From Pseudomonadota bacterium (lineage in GTDB: Bacteria; Pseudomonadota; Alphaproteobacteria; Acetobacterales; Acetobacteraceae), in assembly GCA_021798375.1 (NCBI GenBank), contig JAJZHU010000012.1:1-17105 (forward strand): a stretch of 17,105 nucleotides of DNA. Direction: 5' to 3'. This document shows, piece by piece, positions 14,017-17,105 of the stretch. Numbering within the stretch: position 1 is the stretch's first letter; each line of letters begins with the position of its first letter. The position numbers were made by a program, and so were the translations under genes. The notes below the pieces were generated by a model that saw only the letters and a program-made list of their open reading frames with translations, was not told the DNA's origin and did not search any database.

Positions 14017-14045
14017 TTTATGCAAAGCTATCGGCGTGAAGGCAA
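14017..14045 (-). promoter_or_regulatory. Putative promoter of the ileS operon
   Basis: On the minus strand TTGCCT (14045-14040), a 17-base spacer and CATAAA (14022-14017) form a plausible -35/-10 pair within the 65-base gap behind the flavoprotein gene. Transcription would start near 14010, giving a leader of about 20 bases with the AAGGA ribosome-binding site. The layout matches the one in front of psd. Confidence 0.4.
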
Positions 14046-14055
14046 GCTTTGTGCT

Positions 14056-15222
14056 TCATGCGGCCTCGCCCGCGCACCAGCCGCTGGCCCAGGCCCATTG
14101 AAAATTATAGCCGCCCAGCCATCCGGTCACGTCCACCGCCTCGCCCACCACGAACAGGCCGGGCACATCGCGGGCCTCCAAAGTGCGCGAGGATAGATCG
14201 CGCGTGTCCACGCCGCCGCAGGTCACTTCGGCCTTGGCGTAGCCTTCCGTGCCGCTGGGGGTGATGGTCCAGGCCGAAAGGCGCAGGGCCAGGGCGCGCA
14301 AATCGCGATCCGGCATGTCGGCGATGCGGGTGGCACCCACGGGCACCAATGCTTGCGCCAATCGCTGCGGCAAGATCTCGCTCAACACGCTGCGCGGTTC
14401 GGCGCGCGGGCGGGTGCGTTTGCGGTCGAGCATGAATGCCAACGCATCCTGCCCCGGCAAAAGATCGAGCGTGATCGCACCTTCGCGCCAGCAAGATGAA
14501 ATTTGCAAAATCGCTGGCCCTGACAGGCCACGATGGGTAAACAGCATCGCCTCACGAAATGTTTTCTTTTTGTATTTGGCATCGATGTCGAGCGACACCC
14601 CGGCCAAATTTTCCATCATCGCCAGATTTTCCCCCGCGAACGTCAGCGGCACCAATCCGGGGCGCAGTTCAGTGACCCGCAAGCCAAAACGCCTGGATAG
14701 ATCATAGGTAAATCCGGTTGCCCCCATCTTGGGGATCGATAGGCCGCCGGTGGCCAGCACCAGCGATTTCGCCTGAAAACGACCGTGATCCGTTGCCACC
14801 TGAAACAAATCCACGCGGCTGACATCGGTTATTTTATGCGCCAGCCTGATTTCCACCCCCACGGCGGCGGCTTCATCCAGCAGCATCTTGACGATCAAGC
14901 GCGCCGAGCCATCGCAAAACAACTGGCCTAATTTTTTCTCGTGATAGGCAATGCCATGTTTAACTACCAGCGCGATAAAATCCCGCGGGGTGAAACGTCC
15001 CAGCGACGATTTGCAGAAATGCGGATTTTCCGACCAGAATCGTTCCGGCGCCGTGCCAAGATTGGTGAAATTGCACCGCCCGCCGCCCGAGATCAGAATT
15101 TTCGCCCCGGCCTCGGCCACGTGATCCAGCAGCAATACGCGCCTGCCGCGCTTTCCCGCGGCAATCGCGGCCATCAAACCCGCCGCACCGGCGCCCAGAA
15201 TTATCACATCATGTTCACTCAT
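14056..15222 (-). CDS. BaiN/YhiN (HI0933) family flavoprotein, predicted NAD(P)/FAD-dependent oxidoreductase
   Basis: A 388-aa flavoprotein of the HI0933/BaiN family. The FAD-binding Rossmann motif VIILGAGAAGLMAA covers residues 6-19. It is followed by the family signature ISGGGRCNFTN (44-54), the central LVLATGGLSIPKMGATG, and the C-terminal GGYNFQWAWASGWCAG that closes the FAD site. The family is widespread and mostly uncharacterised; one gut member, BaiN, takes part in bile-acid metabolism, which says little about function here. The ATG at 15222 directly precedes the first strand; the frame is open upstream, but those residues look like read-through of radC and the intergenic region. It lies 65 bases before ileS on the same strand and is divergent from radC. 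Confidence 0.9.
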   Translation of the reverse strand: MSEHDVIILGAGAAGLMAAIAAGKRGRRVLLLDHVAEAGAKILISGGGRCNFTNLGTAPERFWSENPHFCKSSLGRFTPRDFIALVVKHGIAYHEKKLGQLFCDGSARLIVKMLLDEAAAVGVEIRLAHKITDVSRVDLFQVATDHGRFQAKSLVLATGGLSIPKMGATGFTYDLSRRFGLRVTELRPGLVPLTFAGENLAMMENLAGVSLDIDAKYKKKTFREAMLFTHRGLSGPAILQISSCWREGAITLDLLPGQDALAFMLDRKRTRPRAEPRSVLSEILPQRLAQALVPVGATRIADMPDRDLRALALRLSAWTITPSGTEGYAKAEVTCGGVDTRDLSSRTLEARDVPGLFVVGEAVDVTGWLGGYNFQWAWASGWCAGEAA

Positions 15223-15324
15223 CGGCGGCTTATGCCACGCGCCGCAAATATCGCCAAACGAGCGACAGGGCTGATTGACCATCTTCCCATCCTCTGGCAG
15301 CTTTAGCACGGAGGAACGGAGAAA

Positions 15325-16134
15325 ATGCCCAAGGGTCTCGCCGACACCCAATCGTTTCTGGCCGAACTTGAGGCGCTGGCCCAAGCCAGCCGCGCCGCGC
15401 CCGTGCCGCCACCGCCGCCCATCGAAGACGACAGACCCACGCCCACCCGCGGCAAGCCGCTGGCCACCTCGGCCGAAGGCCACCGTGGCCGCATCCGTGC
15501 GCGGTTGCTGCAGGCCGGGCCGGATTCGGTCGCCGATCACGAATTGCTGGAAATGGTGCTGTTCCTGGCGCTGCCCCGGCGCGATACCAAACCCGTCGCC
15601 CGATCGTTGCTTGGCCGTTTTGGCAGCTTCGCCGCCGCTATTTCCGCCTCCCCCGCCGATCTATGCGCCATCGAAGGCATGGGCCAGGCCGCGGCCGCCG
15701 CACTCAAGATCATCCAGGCCGCCGCCCACCGGCTGGCGCACGCGCAAATCAGCGAAAAGCCGCTGCTCAATAATCAAGAGCGCGTCCATGACTATCTCAC
15801 CTCGGTGATGGCGCACGAGACGGTGGAACAATTCCGCGTGCTGTTTCTCGACCCGCGCAATCGCCTGATCGCCGATGAAGTGCTGGGACGCGGCACGGTG
15901 AACCACACCCCCGTATATCCGCGCGAAGTGCTGAAGCGCGCATTGGAATTGCAAGCCACCGCCCTCATCCTGGTGCATAATCACCCCAGCGGCGATCCCA
16001 CCCCTTCGTCCGAAGACAAAGCCATGACCAGGGAAATTCATGCGGCGATCAAAACATTGGGGCTGACGCTGCATGATCACATTATCGTGGGGAAGAATGC
16101 GATCGCAAGTTTTCGGCAGATGAAGTTGTTGTAG
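15325..16134 (+). CDS. radC: RadC family protein (JAB/MPN domain)
   Basis: A 269-aa RadC/UPF0758 protein. The Pro-rich, poorly conserved N-terminus (about residues 24-45) leads into a helix-hairpin-helix-like part with ELLEMVLFLALPRRDTKP and IEGMG (117-121). The C-terminal JAMM-type domain has Glu185 in DEVLGRG and the metal-binding LVHNHPSGDPTPSSED (His218, His220, Asp224). Despite the name, a DNA-repair role for RadC is not established, and the biochemical function is unknown. The ATG follows a GGAGG-like site (15310-15320). It is divergent from the flavoprotein gene across 102 bases, with TTGACC at 15275-15280 as a possible -35 box but no good -10 box. Only 15 bases separate its stop from the convergent TPR gene. 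Confidence 0.93.
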   Translation: MPKGLADTQSFLAELEALAQASRAAPVPPPPPIEDDRPTPTRGKPLATSAEGHRGRIRARLLQAGPDSVADHELLEMVLFLALPRRDTKPVARSLLGRFGSFAAAISASPADLCAIEGMGQAAAAALKIIQAAAHRLAHAQISEKPLLNNQERVHDYLTSVMAHETVEQFRVLFLDPRNRLIADEVLGRGTVNHTPVYPREVLKRALELQATALILVHNHPSGDPTPSSEDKAMTREIHAAIKTLGLTLHDHIIVGKNAIASFRQMKLL

Positions 16135-16149
16135 GGGAAGGTTCTTCCC

Positions 16150-16977
16150 TCACTCCCCCGCCGCATCCAACAACGCCAAATTCTGTGTCGCCAGATCGGC
16201 GCTGCTGCTGTTGGGGTCGATCTGCTGCACCCGCACCCAATCGGCGCGGGCGGCGGCGGGGTTGCCTTGGCGTTGTTCGACGATGCCGCGTTCCAGCAGG
16301 GCGTCTTGATTGTTGGGGTCCAGCGCCAGGGCTTGGTTGGCGTTGTCGATCGCTTGCGGCAACTGGTTCAACTGGCGCAGGCTGGTGGCGCGGGCGACCA
16401 GGGCTTCGCTGCGTTTGGGGTCTGCCGCCAGGCTGATATCCAGATCTTTCACGGCGGCCGGGAAATTCTTGGTGGCCAAGGCGGCGAGTGCGTCGTCGAA
16501 ATGCAGATCGGGATCGTCGGGCAGCAGGGTGAGGGCGGCCTGGCTGGCGATGCGGGCCTGGGCGGGCTGGTCGATCATCAGAAAGGCGCGGCTGGCCTGG
16601 CCCAGAATGGCGGCGCGGGCGCTGGGGGCTTCGGCGGTATCCTGTCCGATTTGCATCAGGATGGGGGCGCCCAATCCGGCGTTGCCCAGTTCGATTTGTG
16701 CCAGCGCCTGACAGTGAAGTGCGGCGTTGCCGTTGAGTTTTTGCGCGAATCCCAAAGCGCCTTCGGGATCTTGCTCGATCATGTCGAGGCATTGGTTATA
16801 TGCTTCGCCACCGCCCAGCCGGGGTGGGGGCGGGGGCACGGGCAACACCTCGTCGGAGGGAAGGTTGGGTTCAGGCCGAGAGGCGCGCATGTGCCAATGC
16901 CACCACGCACCGCTCGCTGCCGCGCCAAGCGCGAGCAGAGCTGTTAGCCACAGGATCGGAAGCGTATTTCTTCTCAC
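16150..16977 (-). CDS. Membrane-anchored TPR protein
   Basis: A protein of about 275 aa with one N-terminal transmembrane helix (NTLPILWLTALLALGAAASG) and a Pro-rich linker (VLPVPPPPPRLGGG). The remaining helical domain ends in tetratricopeptide repeats: DDPDLHFDDALAALATKNF, then ALVARATSLRQLNQLPQAI with ALALDPN, then ALLERGIVEQRQGNPAAA. TPRs usually bind partner proteins; no partner can be named. The start is uncertain. GTG at 16977 gives a compact N-terminus (VRRNTLP...). ATG codons at 17031 and 17061 would extend it, but the extensions run into the divergent gene starting at 17030 and have Trp-Pro repeats unlike a real N-terminus. No start has a clear ribosome-binding site. It is convergent with radC. 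Confidence 0.8.
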   Translation of the reverse strand: MRRNTLPILWLTALLALGAAASGAWWHWHMRASRPEPNLPSDEVLPVPPPPPRLGGGEAYNQCLDMIEQDPEGALGFAQKLNGNAALHCQALAQIELGNAGLGAPILMQIGQDTAEAPSARAAILGQASRAFLMIDQPAQARIASQAALTLLPDDPDLHFDDALAALATKNFPAAVKDLDISLAADPKRSEALVARATSLRQLNQLPQAIDNANQALALDPNNQDALLERGIVEQRQGNPAAARADWVRVQQIDPNSSSADLATQNLALLDAAGE

Positions 16978-17029
16978 AAGGATCAGTGTATCAAGGAACC
17001 GGGGCCAAGGCCACGGGGAGGGGCGTGCC

Positions 17030-17105
17030 ATGCGTTTGCATATTTTTGGCTTCGGTTTCACCGCCCAGGCGCTGGCCGATATCGTGCCGGTGGCCAGTGT
17101 GAGCG
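17030..17105 (+). CDS. NAD(P)-binding epimerase/SDR-like protein (5' end only)
   Basis: The first 25 codons of a gene that runs off the right edge. The start ATG is preceded by GGAGGGG about seven bases upstream, a strong ribosome-binding site. The visible protein, MRLHIFGFGFTAQALADIV, has a first strand and a Gly-rich turn like the Rossmann fold of NAD-dependent epimerase/dehydratase (YeeZ-type SDR) proteins. It is divergent from the TPR gene. Too little is present to name a substrate, and the fold call rests on the short N-terminus alone. Confidence 0.55.
   Translation, partial: MRLHIFGFGFTAQALADIVPVASVS

Noticed and set aside
16978..17061. ATG starts at 17031 and 17061 for the TPR protein
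   Set aside because: Both would overlap the divergent gene that begins at 17030 with a strong ribosome-binding site, and the added residues do not look like a genuine N-terminus; the start remains uncertain.

Overview
The window is a GC-rich, gene-dense piece of a chromosome from an alphaproteobacterium, most likely a Rhodospirillales-type organism. The assignment rests on gene content and order: ftsE-ftsX followed by a DUF218 (YdcF-like) gene and plsC; a short psd overlapping pssA; ileS-lspA-DUF3035 (BamF-like) lipoprotein-mutL; and a MutL with the endonuclease motif. No rRNA, tRNA, CRISPR, integrase or complete insertion sequence was seen. Species cannot be named from the sequence alone.

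Layout. (1) 2-2477, plus strand: the end of ftsE, ftsX, a DUF218 membrane-anchored protein and plsC, with overlapping or nearly touching genes. (2) 2478-2727: a 250-base non-coding gap between convergent genes, holding a TGCTGC-N3-GCAGCA dyad and DnaA-box-like nonamers. (3) 4238 down to 2728, minus strand: psd and pssA, making phosphatidylethanolamine. (4) An unrecognised 148-aa protein (plus) converging on an alpha/beta hydrolase (minus); their stop codons share a TTAA. (5) 5541-7636, plus: a GT4 and a GT9 glycosyltransferase, overlapping by ATGA, probably for lipopolysaccharide or another surface glycan. (6) 8000-7620, minus: a small exported His/Cys protein of unknown function. (7) 15222 down to 8234, minus: a BaiN/YhiN-like flavoprotein, ileS, a chimeric 69-codon insert ORF, lspA, a BamF-like lipoprotein and mutL. 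(8) radC (plus), a TPR membrane protein (minus), and the first 25 codons of an apparent Rossmann-fold (epimerase-like) protein running off the end.

How the genes fit together: most of the window is cell-envelope housekeeping. FtsEX links division to peptidoglycan hydrolysis, PlsC makes phosphatidic acid, PssA and Psd make phosphatidylethanolamine, the two glycosyltransferases build surface glycan, LspA matures lipoproteins, and the BamF-like lipoprotein encoded directly after lspA is itself a predicted LspA substrate that would act in outer-membrane protein assembly. MutL and RadC are the DNA-maintenance part.

The most unusual feature is the ileS-lspA junction. The ancestral-looking ileS/lspA ATGA overlap leads into only 20 codons of lspA. 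These are followed by a palindromic (MITE-like) element with 34-bp arms, and then by a second, complete and divergent lspA. The remnant plus element form an uninterrupted 69-codon frame that overlaps ileS at its start and the intact lspA at its end, both by ATGA, so translational coupling across the insertion appears to have been kept.
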